From contig JAIXLB010000040.1 in assembly GCA_026931905.1 (NCBI GenBank), positions 1 through 61,049 of the forward strand: 61,049 bases of DNA, in the 5' to 3' direction. Shown piece after piece: positions 7,383 to 15,809 of this stretch. This DNA comes from Chitinophagales bacterium (GTDB taxonomy: Bacteria > Bacteroidota > Bacteroidia > Chitinophagales > Chitinophagaceae). The notes beneath the pieces are model-generated. The model made no database searches. It had not been told where the DNA came from and worked only from the letters and a program-made list of their open reading frames with translations. A program made the position numbers and the translations under genes. The stretch's first letter is position 1, and each line of letters starts with the position of its first letter.

Positions 7383-9368
7383 ATGAAACGTATTTGGATT
7401 TTTATGTTGGCAGCTCTTGGTTTTATTGCAGCAGTTTTTCCTTCTGGAGGTCCCAGAAAAGTAGCATTAATTATTGCTATTGCAGATTATTCTGATGCTC
7501 CAGGTTGGAGAAATTTAAGCAGTATGAACGATGTAAGGTATGTAAAAGATGCTTTGTTAAAAGTAGGTTTTGAAGCCAATAATATTGATACCCTTGTTAA
7601 TAAAGCTGCAACCAAAAAAGGTATGATTGATGCTTTAGAAAAATTATATAATAAAGTAAACGAAGGCGATATTGTATATTTTCAATTTTCTGGTCATGGA
7701 CAACAAATACAAGATGACAATGGTGATGAATTGGATGGTTATGACGAAGCCTTAATACCTGCTGATGCCCCAGCAACTTGGGACCCTATTTCTTACAAAG
7801 GAGAAAACCATTTTAGAGATGATTTATTGGGCGAAAAATTAAATAAAATAAGAAAAAAAATTGGACCCAATGGAAGCCTTGTTGTATTAATAGATGCTTG
7901 CCACTCAGGTACAGCAACAAGAGATGCAGGTATTAAACGCGGTATGGAAAAACCATTTCTTACAGACCCTAAATATGTACCAAAAATTAAAATTGATTTA
8001 AACAAACAATCTGAGCAAGGATTATTAGAAGGTTTTTCTGGAGGTATGGGTAATATGATTGTTTTTAGTGCAAGTAGCCCTAACCAGCCCAATTATGAAA
8101 TGAAAGACAACAACAATAATGGAGTTGGTTCTTTAAGTTATGCTTTTGCAAAATCAATAGCAGATTTACCTGCTGAAAGCAATTACAGAACATTATTTCA
8201 TAAAATGAAAGCCATTATTCAAGGCGATATTCCCAATCAAATTCCAATGATTGAAGGTGATTTGAACTTAGAAGTTTTTGGCGGTAAATACATACCTAAA
8301 CCAAACATAATTGCTGTTGAACAAAAATTCAACAATGCTTCTAACAAATTTAATGATACTACATTCTTAATTAGTGTGGGGCAATTAAACAGTATTTACA
8401 AAGGAACTACTTTAAAAATTTATCCAGTTGGTAGCGAAGAACCTTATTGCGATGCAGTTGTAACCTCTGTTAGCACATTTCAAAGTATTTGTAAAAGCAA
8501 TAAACCTTTGAAAAAAAGTGTAGCTTATGAAGCCAAAATTGATGCCTCGAGTGCAGGTAGTTTTTCAGCAGAATTAATGATTCAAAACAATGAACAAAAT
8601 GCAAAAATTGCTAATGCAGCCGCTACAAGTTTTACCAATTTTATCAAGCCTTTTCAGTTTTTATCGTTAGGCAATAACCCAGATTTTACTTTAGATATTA
8701 CGAAAGACAACAAAGGCTCATATACTGTAAGTTTATTAAGCAAAGGAGATGATGTAACTTATACCAGAACTATAAAAGACAGCCTTACAGCAGAAGATTG
8801 TAAATATTTTTTAGATGGTATAAAAAGAAATATGAGAGTAAAATATTTAAGAAATTTACCCGATGGTGGTGTATTGGCAAAAGATGTTACAGTAGAAATT
8901 GTACCCAAGAAAAAACAAGAAAATCAAAACGAAATCGTAATGGGTTGGAAAGATGCTTTTGAAATAAAAATTACCAACAATGGCAAATCTGATTATTACT
9001 ACACTATTATTGATATTATGCCAGATAATGAAATGAAAGTTTTATTGCCAGATGATACCAGTGAACCACAAGATTTTGTAATTCAACCAGGTCAAACCAT
9101 TCCTATTGGTGAAATTGAAGTTGATGAAGGTACACCCAATGGAAAAGAAATGTTTAAAATTATTGTAAGTAAAATACCCATGGATTTGAGAAATGTGGTA
9201 AATAGAACTCGTACACGTAGTGCCAATGCAGCTATGAAATCTGTAGAAAGTGTAATAGATGATTTGTTCAAAGATAGCAATGATAACAGAGCCACACGTT
9301 CTTCTATAAGCAATGTAAAAGTAGATGAAGTAGGTATTTTAAGCTGTGGGTTTACCATAAAAAAATAG
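7383..9368 (+). CDS. Secreted caspase-family (C14) peptidase with DUF4384-like C-terminus
   Basis: 661 residues. An N-terminal hydrophobic segment (residues 5-20) suggests export. The caspase-like p20 fold spans about 26-300: KVALIIAIADY opens strand 1, the catalytic His is in FQFSGHGQQ (H105) and the Cys in LIDACHSGTA (C173), so the dyad is complete. An acidic NGDELDGYDEALIPAD follows the His, as in metacaspases. A region near 310-480 is not recognised. Residues about 520-610 (IDIMPDNEMKVLLPDD, then GTPNGKEMFKIIVSKIP) resemble DUF4384, often joined to caspase domains. Metacaspases cleave after Arg/Lys; specificity here is unknown. Stand-alone gene with its own terminator. Confidence 0.88.
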   Translation: MKRIWIFMLAALGFIAAVFPSGGPRKVALIIAIADYSDAPGWRNLSSMNDVRYVKDALLKVGFEANNIDTLVNKAATKKGMIDALEKLYNKVNEGDIVYFQFSGHGQQIQDDNGDELDGYDEALIPADAPATWDPISYKGENHFRDDLLGEKLNKIRKKIGPNGSLVVLIDACHSGTATRDAGIKRGMEKPFLTDPKYVPKIKIDLNKQSEQGLLEGFSGGMGNMIVFSASSPNQPNYEMKDNNNNGVGSLSYAFAKSIADLPAESNYRTLFHKMKAIIQGDIPNQIPMIEGDLNLEVFGGKYIPKPNIIAVEQKFNNASNKFNDTTFLISVGQLNSIYKGTTLKIYPVGSEEPYCDAVVTSVSTFQSICKSNKPLKKSVAYEAKIDASSAGSFSAELMIQNNEQNAKIANAAATSFTNFIKPFQFLSLGNNPDFTLDITKDNKGSYTVSLLSKGDDVTYTRTIKDSLTAEDCKYFLDGIKRNMRVKYLRNLPDGGVLAKDVTVEIVPKKKQENQNEIVMGWKDAFEIKITNNGKSDYYYTIIDIMPDNEMKVLLPDDTSEPQDFVIQPGQTIPIGEIEVDEGTPNGKEMFKIIVSKIPMDLRNVVNRTRTRSANAAMKSVESVIDDLFKDSNDNRATRSSISNVKVDEVGILSCGFTIKK

Positions 9369-9404
9369 CATTACAAAAGCTATCCTATTCTAAACAGAAA
9401 ATTC

Positions 9405-9433
9405 AATAAGTGGGTACGCCCACTTATTTTTTT
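9405..9433 (+). terminator. Intrinsic terminator of the caspase gene
   Basis: Ten-base perfect stem AATAAGTGGG / CCCACTTATT around a TACG loop, followed by a run of T. It sits 37 bases past the caspase stop codon and just upstream of the icd promoter. Confidence 0.9.
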
Positions 9434-9437
9434 ACCC

Positions 9438-9445
9438 TACATTTG
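9438..9445 (+). promoter_or_regulatory. TAnnTTTG -7 box of icd
   Basis: TACATTTG matches the Bacteroidota sigma-ABfr -7 consensus exactly. It ends 31 bases before the icd ATG. No clear -33 TTG is seen, because the terminator hairpin occupies that position. Confidence 0.6.
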
Positions 9446-9476
9446 CAAACCTTTATTAAAACAAAATTCAACCATT

Positions 9477-10706
9477 ATGGCAGCTAAAATTAAAGTGGCT
9501 AATCCTGTAGTAGAATTGGATGGCGATGAAATGACAAGAATAATTTGGAAGTTTATTAAGGATAAACTAATACTTCCTTACTTGGATATTGATATTAAGT
9601 ATTACGACTTGGGCATAGAATATAGAGATGAAACCAACGACCAAGTTACTGTAGATGCTGCTAATGCCATTAAGCAATATGGTGTGGGCATTAAATGTGC
9701 TACTATTACACCAGATGAAGAAAGAGTGAAAGAATTTAATTTAAAACAAATGTGGAAAAGCCCTAATGGCACCATAAGAAATATTTTGGATGGTACTGTA
9801 TTTCGTGAACCTATTGTTTGCAATAATGTTCCTCGTTTAGTGCCAAACTGGACAGCTCCTATTTGTATTGGTCGTCATGCATTTGGGGATCAATATAGAG
9901 CAACAGATTTTGTAACAAAAGGTAAAGGTAAACTAACCATAAAGTTTGAAGGAGAAGATGGAAATGTTATAGAACATGAAGTATTTAATTTTAAAGGCGA
10001 TGGTGTTGCATTAGCAATGTACAATACAGATGAAAGTATAAAAGGTTTTGCCAGAAGTTGTTTCAACACTGCATTACAAAAGAAATGGCCACTTTATCTT
10101 TCTACAAAAAATACCATTCTTAAAAAATACGATGGACGATTTAAAGATATTTTTGAAGAAATTTATCAGCAGGAATTTAAAGCACAATTTGTTGAAGCTG
10201 GCATAACTTATGAACATCGTTTAATTGATGATATGGTTGCGAGTGCATTAAAATGGAATGGCAATTTTGTATGGGCTTGTAAAAATTATGATGGAGATGT
10301 ACAAAGCGATACAGTAGCTCAAGGCTTTGGTAGCTTAGGTTTAATGACCTCTACATTAGTTACACCTGATGGAAAAATTATGGAAGCAGAAGCTGCACAT
10401 GGTACTGTTACAAGGCATTATCGTGAACATCAAAAAGGTAAGCCAACTTCTACGAACCCTATTGCTTCTATTTTTGCATGGACCAGAGGCTTAGAGTTTA
10501 GAGGAAAATTAGACAACAACAATGATTTAATAAAATTTGCTCATGCTTTGGAACAAGTGTGTATAGAAACAGTTGAGAGTGGTAAAATGACAAAAGATTT
10601 AGCGGTTTGTATTCATGGTAATAAAGTAAATCATGGGGAGCATTATTTATATACAGAAGAGTTTTTAGATGAATTGGATAAAGCTTTACAAGCAAAATTG
10701 GCTTAA
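9477..10706 (+). CDS. icd: NADP-dependent isocitrate dehydrogenase (eukaryote-like subfamily)
   Basis: 409 residues, the length of the homodimeric, eukaryote-like NADP-IDH, rather than the E. coli Icd type. It converts isocitrate to 2-oxoglutarate and CO2 in the TCA cycle with NADPH formation, in the cytoplasm. Signatures: [19 protein letters not shown] at the N-terminus, the substrate loop [20 protein letters not shown] (about 91-110), metal-binding aspartates in [12 protein letters not shown] (near 250) and YDGDVQSD (near 272), and the NADP-binding [17 protein letters not shown] (near 305-325). It is transcribed alone: TACATTTG promoter upstream and a strong terminator downstream. Confidence 0.97.
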   Translation: MAAKIKVANPVVELDGDEMTRIIWKFIKDKLILPYLDIDIKYYDLGIEYRDETNDQVTVDAANAIKQYGVGIKCATITPDEERVKEFNLKQMWKSPNGTIRNILDGTVFREPIVCNNVPRLVPNWTAPICIGRHAFGDQYRATDFVTKGKGKLTIKFEGEDGNVIEHEVFNFKGDGVALAMYNTDESIKGFARSCFNTALQKKWPLYLSTKNTILKKYDGRFKDIFEEIYQQEFKAQFVEAGITYEHRLIDDMVASALKWNGNFVWACKNYDGDVQSDTVAQGFGSLGLMTSTLVTPDGKIMEAEAAHGTVTRHYREHQKGKPTSTNPIASIFAWTRGLEFRGKLDNNNDLIKFAHALEQVCIETVESGKMTKDLAVCIHGNKVNHGEHYLYTEEFLDELDKALQAKLA

Positions 10707-10721
10707 TAAAAAATTTCTTTT

Positions 10722-10753
10722 AAAAAAACTGCCGACCAGTCGGCAGTTTTTTT
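10722..10753 (+). terminator. Intrinsic terminator of icd
   Basis: AAAAAACTGCCGAC / GTCGGCAGTTTTTT with a two-base centre: an almost perfect palindrome with A-run before and T-run after, 15 bases past the icd stop. It could stop transcription in both directions. Confidence 0.92.
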
Positions 10754-10798
10754 AAAACTCTTCAATAAAAACGTAGTTTTAATACTCTAAAAAATTAT

Positions 10799-11254
10799 AT
10801 GGCATTTAAAACTTTTATTTTTTTAATAGCCTGCTTTATGGCAGGTGCATTAACGCCAGTGCAAGCTTTATTTAATTTTAAATTAGCTAAAGCAGTTAAT
10901 AATACCATAACTTCTGCACTAATTTCTTTTTTAGTGGGCACTTTAATTTTATTAGGTTATTTATTGTACAAAAAACAATTACGATTTGATCTTGTTAATG
11001 TTGTAAAAACTGAGCCTTATTGGATTTGGTTGGGTGGTGTTATTGGTGCTTATTATGTAGTAACGCTTACTTATATTGTACCTAAAGTAGGTTCTTCTTT
11101 GGCATTTAGTTTAGTAATTGCGGGGCAATTAATTATTTCTCTTTTGGTAGATCATTTTGGATGGTTTGGTGTTCCGGTTTCGCCTATTACCATTAAAAAA
11201 GTAATGGGTATAGTAGCACTTGCAATGGCAATTTGGCTGATAAAAGAAAATTAA
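10799..11254 (+). CDS. YdcZ/DUF606-like inner-membrane protein (DMT superfamily)
   Basis: 151 residues with about five hydrophobic helices. FMAGALTPVQALFNFKLAKAV followed by ALISFLVGTLILLGY matches the first two helices of the YdcZ (DUF606) family, half-size relatives of drug/metabolite transporters that often act as dimers or pairs. The ending SLLVDHFGWFGVPVSPI then an 'xKxxGIxxLxxxxWL' helix is also typical. Substrate unknown. It is a single gene between the icd terminator and a convergent terminator. Confidence 0.85.
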   Translation: MAFKTFIFLIACFMAGALTPVQALFNFKLAKAVNNTITSALISFLVGTLILLGYLLYKKQLRFDLVNVVKTEPYWIWLGGVIGAYYVVTLTYIVPKVGSSLAFSLVIAGQLIISLLVDHFGWFGVPVSPITIKKVMGIVALAMAIWLIKEN

Positions 11255-11256
11255 AA

Positions 11257-11279
11257 AAGCCCCGAATTAATCAGGGCTT
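11257..11279 (-). terminator. Intrinsic terminator of the DUF2911 gene
   Basis: AAGCCCCGA / TCAGGGCTT stem (one C-A mismatch) with a five-base loop. On the minus strand it runs into TTTTTTAATTTT, so the T-run belongs to the minus-strand DUF2911 gene that ends at 11305. It may also help stop the convergent plus-strand gene. Confidence 0.75.
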
Positions 11280-11304
11280 GCAATAATAATTTTTGTTATT
11301 GTTA

Positions 11305-12150
11305 TTAAAGTTTCTTGATAAACTCATCACTCATTCTTACATAATCTGTATTGCCTTGTTCAGTTGCAACAGCTTTACATTTTTCTGCACTTTGTTTAGC
11401 ACTTACTTTATCGCCTAATTCTTTTTCAATTTTTGCTTTTAATAAATACATCCAAAAAGATTTAGGACTTCCGTCTATTGCCTTTACTACGCAGCTTAAT
11501 GCTTTGTTATAATCTTTATCCCACTCATAATAAAAATTAGCAGCAGCATAATAAGTATTGGCACTTACTTTTTCAGCAGCTAAGGCTTGCTCTGTTTGGG
11601 TTCTTATTCTATCTTTTACATTTGTAGTTATAGGTAAACTTACAGCAGTATTTGCCCACATTAAATGTAGTTCACAACTTTCGGGAGTAATATTTGCAAA
11701 TTGCATAGTAAATAACTCCATGCTTTCTTTCATCTTCATTACTTTGGCTGTAACTCTTACCACATCGTTTTCTTGTTTGTAAGCAGAGGGTTGATTAACT
11801 GTTGTATCTTTTGTTATTACAAGCGTCCATTCTGTTTTGCCAGGAATTGCCAATAAACCATATTTACCTGGTGCAATTTGTACACCATTGATAGATACAT
11901 TGTCAGTAAACTTTAAAGTTGTAGCACCATTAGCTCCTGTACGCCATACATTGTTTAAAGGTGCTAATTCACTACCTTCTTTGAATACTGCTCTTCCTCT
12001 TACTGATGGACGAGAATAACTCAACTCTATTTTTCCAAGTCCAAATTCTTGTACTATATTTTGTGATGGACTTGGGGCTGGCATTTTAATTTGAGCCTCT
12101 ACACTACAACTCAAGTATGCAGCCAGTGCTAATAATACTAATTGCTTCAT
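11305..12150 (-). CDS. DUF2911 domain protein with helical-repeat C-terminus, secreted
   Basis: 281 residues, signal peptide ending near residue 19 (CSVEAQ). Residues about 25-180 match DUF2911 as found across Bacteroidota: IELSYSRPSVRGRAVF, then APLNNVWRTGANGATTLKF, INGVQIAPGKYGLLAIPG and WTLVITKD. The C-terminal 90 residues (YYAAANFYYEWDKDYNKAL, then AKQSAEKCKAVATEQG) look like two TPR-like helical hairpins. Function is unknown; members are exported and probably beta-sandwich proteins. Upstream is the 335-bp repeat region, so its promoter lies at or in that region. Confidence 0.88.
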   Translation of the reverse strand: MKQLVLLALAAYLSCSVEAQIKMPAPSPSQNIVQEFGLGKIELSYSRPSVRGRAVFKEGSELAPLNNVWRTGANGATTLKFTDNVSINGVQIAPGKYGLLAIPGKTEWTLVITKDTTVNQPSAYKQENDVVRVTAKVMKMKESMELFTMQFANITPESCELHLMWANTAVSLPITTNVKDRIRTQTEQALAAEKVSANTYYAAANFYYEWDKDYNKALSCVVKAIDGSPKSFWMYLLKAKIEKELGDKVSAKQSAEKCKAVATEQGNTDYVRMSDEFIKKL

Positions 12151-12222
12151 ATCTTTTTATTTTCTACAAATTTATGACCTTAGGCTTTATAATTCTGTTT
12201 GTTTTTTATAGCATGAAAAAAG

Positions 12223-12388
12223 TCCATTCTGAATGAAATGAAGAAAAAAGAATTGTCATTCTGAGCGAAGCGAAGAAACTGTTTGTGCAAGGGTACAAAC
12301 CAACCCTGTCATTCTGAATGAAATGAAGAATCTGCCTGGCTTTAGTACAAACCCTCAGGAGATCCTTCGCTTCGCTCAGGATGACAAA
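12223..12388. repeat. Cluster of palindromic intergenic repeats (copy A)
   Basis: Inside the 335-bp gene-free gap 12151-12485. Three direct arm copies of ATTCTGAnnGAAnnGAAGAA occur at 12225-12246, 12257-12277 and 12310-12330; the last begins a full element whose other end, CTTCGCTTCGCTCAGGATGAC (12365-12385), is the inverted arm. Segment 12332-12388 matches 60383-60439 with two mismatches in 57 bases. Two shorter GATGACATAAA remnants follow near 12402-12434. No open frame is present, so this is a non-coding REP- or MITE-like family. Confidence 0.85.
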
Positions 12389-12485
12389 AGGGGGGGCTCA
12401 TGATGACATAAAGGGCGAGCAAGATGACATAAAAGGGTCCTTTGCTATATTCAAATAAATGAAGGTTATAGCTTTTTATCAATCC

Positions 12486-12908
12486 TTAAAATGGTAAATC
12501 ATCATCAGGGGCTGCTTCTGAAATATTATTTATGGGTGCTGGTGAATTTTGTTGAATTGGTGTGGTTGGTGCAGTATAAGCGTTATCGGTATTTTTTGTT
12601 CCTAACAACTGAATATTTTGTATGCGTAAGGTAAGCGATGCACCTTGTCTGCCATCTTGTGTGGTATAACTTCTTACATCAGGATTTCCTTCTACAAAAA
12701 TTTGTGTACCCTTTTTTAAGTAAGGTGCAATAGCTGTTCTATCTGTCCAATAAGCACATTCTACCCATATAGTTCTGTCTTTTTGGTTGCCTTGAGCATC
12801 TTTATAACGCTCTGTATGTGCCATGTTGAAATTGATAACATTTTTTCCGTTTACAGAGTTTACAACAGCATCTTTTCCAAGATTGCCAATTACTTGTAGC
12901 TTAATCAT
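12486..12908 (-). CDS. ssb: Single-stranded DNA-binding protein
   Basis: 140 residues. An OB-fold covers about 1-105 (KLQVIGNLGKDAVVNSVNGK, then TIWVECAYWTDRTAIAPYLKKG and IFVEGNPDVRSY). A flexible Gln/Pro/Asn-rich linker leads to the acidic tip DDDLPF, which recruits replication and repair partners. It coats ssDNA in replication, recombination and repair. The length is slightly short, as in many Bacteroidota SSBs that exist beside a second paralogue, so it may not be the only SSB. The gene stands alone between the repeat cluster and ftsK. Confidence 0.93.
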   Translation of the reverse strand: MIKLQVIGNLGKDAVVNSVNGKNVINFNMAHTERYKDAQGNQKDRTIWVECAYWTDRTAIAPYLKKGTQIFVEGNPDVRSYTTQDGRQGASLTLRIQNIQLLGTKNTDNAYTAPTTPIQQNSPAPINNISEAAPDDDLPF

Positions 12909-13035
12909 AATGGTTCGTTTTGGTAAATTGAGTTAATAATAAAAATTGAAATTAGTTTGCCAAGATAATTAAAACAAGAATTGCTTGTAAAATTTTTCTC
13001 CACTTTTTGTAAAAGATGCAATAAAAGAATGTGTA

Positions 13036-15687
13036 TTACATTGATTCTAAAAACTCTTGTAATTCTATTTCCGATTTGAATTTTACTTCTCTGGCTTTGC
13101 TGCCTTGATTAGGACCTACAATTCCTGCTCTTTCTAATTGGTCCATTAATCTTCCTGCTCTGTTGTAGCCTAATTTCATTCTTCTTTGTATTAAAGAGGT
13201 AGAGCCTACTTGATTTTGTACAATTAATTTAGCAGCATCTTCAAACAAAACATCTCTATCATCTAATTCAAAATCTTTGTTCCCTTCCTCTTTTTCATCA
13301 GTGTATTCTGGCAGTAAAAATGCTTCTGGATATCCTCTTTGATTTCCTATAAATTCACAAATTTTTTCTACTTCTGGTGTATCTACAAAAGCACATTGTA
13401 ATCTTGTTACTTCGCCATTGTAACTTACAAGCATATCGCCTTTACCAATTAATTGGTCTGCACCACCAGCATCTAAAATAGTTCTGCTATCAATTTTAGA
13501 AGAAACTTTAAATGCAATACGAGCAGGGAAATTTGCTTTAATAGTACCTGTAATAATATTTACAGATGGGCGTTGTGTAGCAATAATTAAATGTATGCCA
13601 ATAGCTCTTGCTAATTGTGCCAAACGTGCAATAGGCATTTCAATTTCTTTTCCTGCTGTCATAATTAAATCTGCAAATTCATCTACCACTAAAACTATGA
13701 ATGGTAAATATTGATGACCACGTTTGGGATTTAGTTTTCTTTGTGTGAATTTTTCATTGTATTCTTTAATGTTACGACAACCCGCTTCTTTCAATAAATC
13801 GTAACGATTATCCATTTCTATACAAAGAGCATTTAAAGTGTGCACTACTTTTTTGGTATCGGTAATAATACTTTCTTCTTCGCCAGGAAGTTTTGCTAAA
13901 AAATGTTTTTCAATAATTCTGTATAAACTTAATTCTACTTTTTTAGGATCTACTAAAACAAATTTTAATTGTGAGGGATGTTTTTTATACAACAAAGAAA
14001 CCAACAAAGCATTTACACCTACTGACTTTCCCTGACCTGTAGCTCCTGCCATTAATAAGTGAGGCATGGCTGCTAAATCTACAATAAAGTTTTCGTTATC
14101 AATTTTTTTACCAATAGCAATAGGTAAAGAATATTTATTGTTTTGAAATTTTTCGCTACTTAATAATGTACGCATACTAACAATAGTTTTACGAACATTA
14201 GGCACTTCAATACCAACAGTACCTTTGCCTGGAATGGGTGCTATAATACGAATGCCTAAGGCTGCTAAACTCAATGCTATATCATCTTCTAAGTTTTTTA
14301 TACGACTAATACGAACACCAGGTGCAGGAACAATTTCATACAAAGTAACAGTAGGACCAACCGTTGCAGAAATACGTTGAATGGTTATATCATAATTTTT
14401 TAGTGTAGCAATAATTTGATTTTTATTTGCTTCTAATTCTGCTGGGTCGTGTATAATTTTTTCACTTCCATGTGTTTCTAATAAATCTAATTCGGGAAAT
14501 TTATAATCTCTTAAATCTAAAGTGGGGTCATAGTTTACTGTTGCTAATTCATCACTTTTAATTTCCAGAGCTGTATTGTCTTCTGCTTCATCAGTAGTTT
14601 CTTCTTCTAATTTTTCATCATCATCATCTTCTTCAAAATTTTCTTCTTCAACAGATTCTTTTATTTCTAAGCTTAAATCATTGTCATTGGTTGAAGTTGT
14701 TGTGTCTGCAAATTTTTCATTAATAGATAAAGGAGTATTTATAGCTAATACTTCATTCAATTCAACTCCAGTTGTTGTTAGTACTTCATTTTCATTTTCT
14801 TCATTTTCTTTTTCGGTAACATTAAATTTAGTAAGTTCATTTTCCTCTGCATCAGGCATAATTACTGTTACTCCATTGCCTTCAGCTTTTAATTTATTGT
14901 TGCTTATGGGCTCTTCTGTATTTTGATGAATAATTAATTTTTCTGCATCATCTTCTTCAAAGGAATTTTCTATTTCATTTTCTGCATCAGCATCTTCTTC
15001 TATTTTTTCATCATTATTAACAACAATATTTTCTTTCTTCTTTGAGGTAAATAAATTTTTCAAAAACTGTTCAGGATAAGTAAATGTAGGATTGAAACGC
15101 CAAATAAAATATGCAAAAACACTCAACAATAAAATTGCTCCTGTACCAAAACCTCCAATCCATTTTATCATCCAATCGTTTATTAATTCTCCTACTGCAC
15201 CACCCCAACTAAAGTTTGATGAAGCTGTAATAAATGCCATTGCTACGCTTATAATAATTAAACCAGAGATAAGGTATCGTAAATTCCTTTTTATTGAAAA
15301 TATTTTTTTACCAAATGTTAGGTTTATGCCTAATACAAAAAAGAAAGTACAGAATAAATAAGATGCAATACCAAACCCTTTGTAAATAAAATTATGAGCA
15401 GTATAAGCACCTAAAACACCCAATAAATTATTAACTTGTACATCGCTGGTTGAAAATATTTTTATTCCAAAACGATGCACTTTATCTTGGTCTTCTTGCC
15501 AGGTAAATAAATAAGATGTAAAAGCTATGAATAAAAAAATAGTAAACACAATGCTTACTGCACCTAATATTTTTGTAGTACGTTCATCTTTTACCACTTC
15601 AGCAACAGAAACCTCAGCAACTTTATCAGTTGTTAATTCTTCTGAACTTGGTACTTCTTCTTTTTTCTTTTTTAAGCGATTAGCCAT
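13036..15687 (-). CDS. ftsK: FtsK/SpoIIIE-family DNA translocase
   Basis: 883 residues. About four to five transmembrane helices span 40-215, then a long Glu/Asp/Asn-rich linker (about 220-385) very unlike the rest. The motor follows: the alpha domain near 400-510, Walker A GATGQGKSVG near 545, Walker B FIVLVVDEFADLI, and IARLAQLARAIGIHLIIATQRP. The C-terminal winged-helix gamma domain that reads KOPS-like sites is present (VGSTSLIQRRMKLGYNRAGR, about 825-865). It pumps DNA at the septum and activates XerCD dimer resolution. A TATATTTG box ends only eight bases before the ATG. Confidence 0.96.
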   Translation of the reverse strand: MANRLKKKKEEVPSSEELTTDKVAEVSVAEVVKDERTTKILGAVSIVFTIFLFIAFTSYLFTWQEDQDKVHRFGIKIFSTSDVQVNNLLGVLGAYTAHNFIYKGFGIASYLFCTFFFVLGINLTFGKKIFSIKRNLRYLISGLIIISVAMAFITASSNFSWGGAVGELINDWMIKWIGGFGTGAILLLSVFAYFIWRFNPTFTYPEQFLKNLFTSKKKENIVVNNDEKIEEDADAENEIENSFEEDDAEKLIIHQNTEEPISNNKLKAEGNGVTVIMPDAEENELTKFNVTEKENEENENEVLTTTGVELNEVLAINTPLSINEKFADTTTSTNDNDLSLEIKESVEEENFEEDDDDEKLEEETTDEAEDNTALEIKSDELATVNYDPTLDLRDYKFPELDLLETHGSEKIIHDPAELEANKNQIIATLKNYDITIQRISATVGPTVTLYEIVPAPGVRISRIKNLEDDIALSLAALGIRIIAPIPGKGTVGIEVPNVRKTIVSMRTLLSSEKFQNNKYSLPIAIGKKIDNENFIVDLAAMPHLLMAGATGQGKSVGVNALLVSLLYKKHPSQLKFVLVDPKKVELSLYRIIEKHFLAKLPGEEESIITDTKKVVHTLNALCIEMDNRYDLLKEAGCRNIKEYNEKFTQRKLNPKRGHQYLPFIVLVVDEFADLIMTAGKEIEMPIARLAQLARAIGIHLIIATQRPSVNIITGTIKANFPARIAFKVSSKIDSRTILDAGGADQLIGKGDMLVSYNGEVTRLQCAFVDTPEVEKICEFIGNQRGYPEAFLLPEYTDEKEEGNKDFELDDRDVLFEDAAKLIVQNQVGSTSLIQRRMKLGYNRAGRLMDQLERAGIVGPNQGSKAREVKFKSEIELQEFLESM

Positions 15688-15695
15688 AGAATAGG

Positions 15696-15703
15696 CAAAT
15701 ATA
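15696..15703 (-). promoter_or_regulatory. TAnnTTTG -7 box of ftsK
   Basis: Reverse strand TATATTTG, exact consensus match, eight bases before the ftsK ATG. With a start site about seven bases past the box, the mRNA would be leaderless or nearly so. Confidence 0.55.
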
Positions 15704-15809
15704 ATTTTGCCTAAGCTACAAAGCAGCTAATAAAATGTACAGATATGTGGATTACTTTTTGTTAAAAGCAGTTGTAGTAACTAAAAGTGGATAACTTATT
15801 GTTATAAAA

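Noticed and set aside
12223..12388. Possible CRISPR array
   Set aside because: Repeats are few, irregularly spaced and occur as inverted pairs with arm variants; spacers of even length and cas genes are absent.
14576..14926. Serine- and valine-rich open frame on the plus strand
   Set aside because: It is the reverse of the Glu/Asp-rich linker of ftsK; low complexity on the opposite strand makes such frames by chance.
15092..15361. Plus-strand open frame opposite ftsK membrane helices
   Set aside because: It is antisense to a conserved, complete gene and has no recognisable feature of its own.
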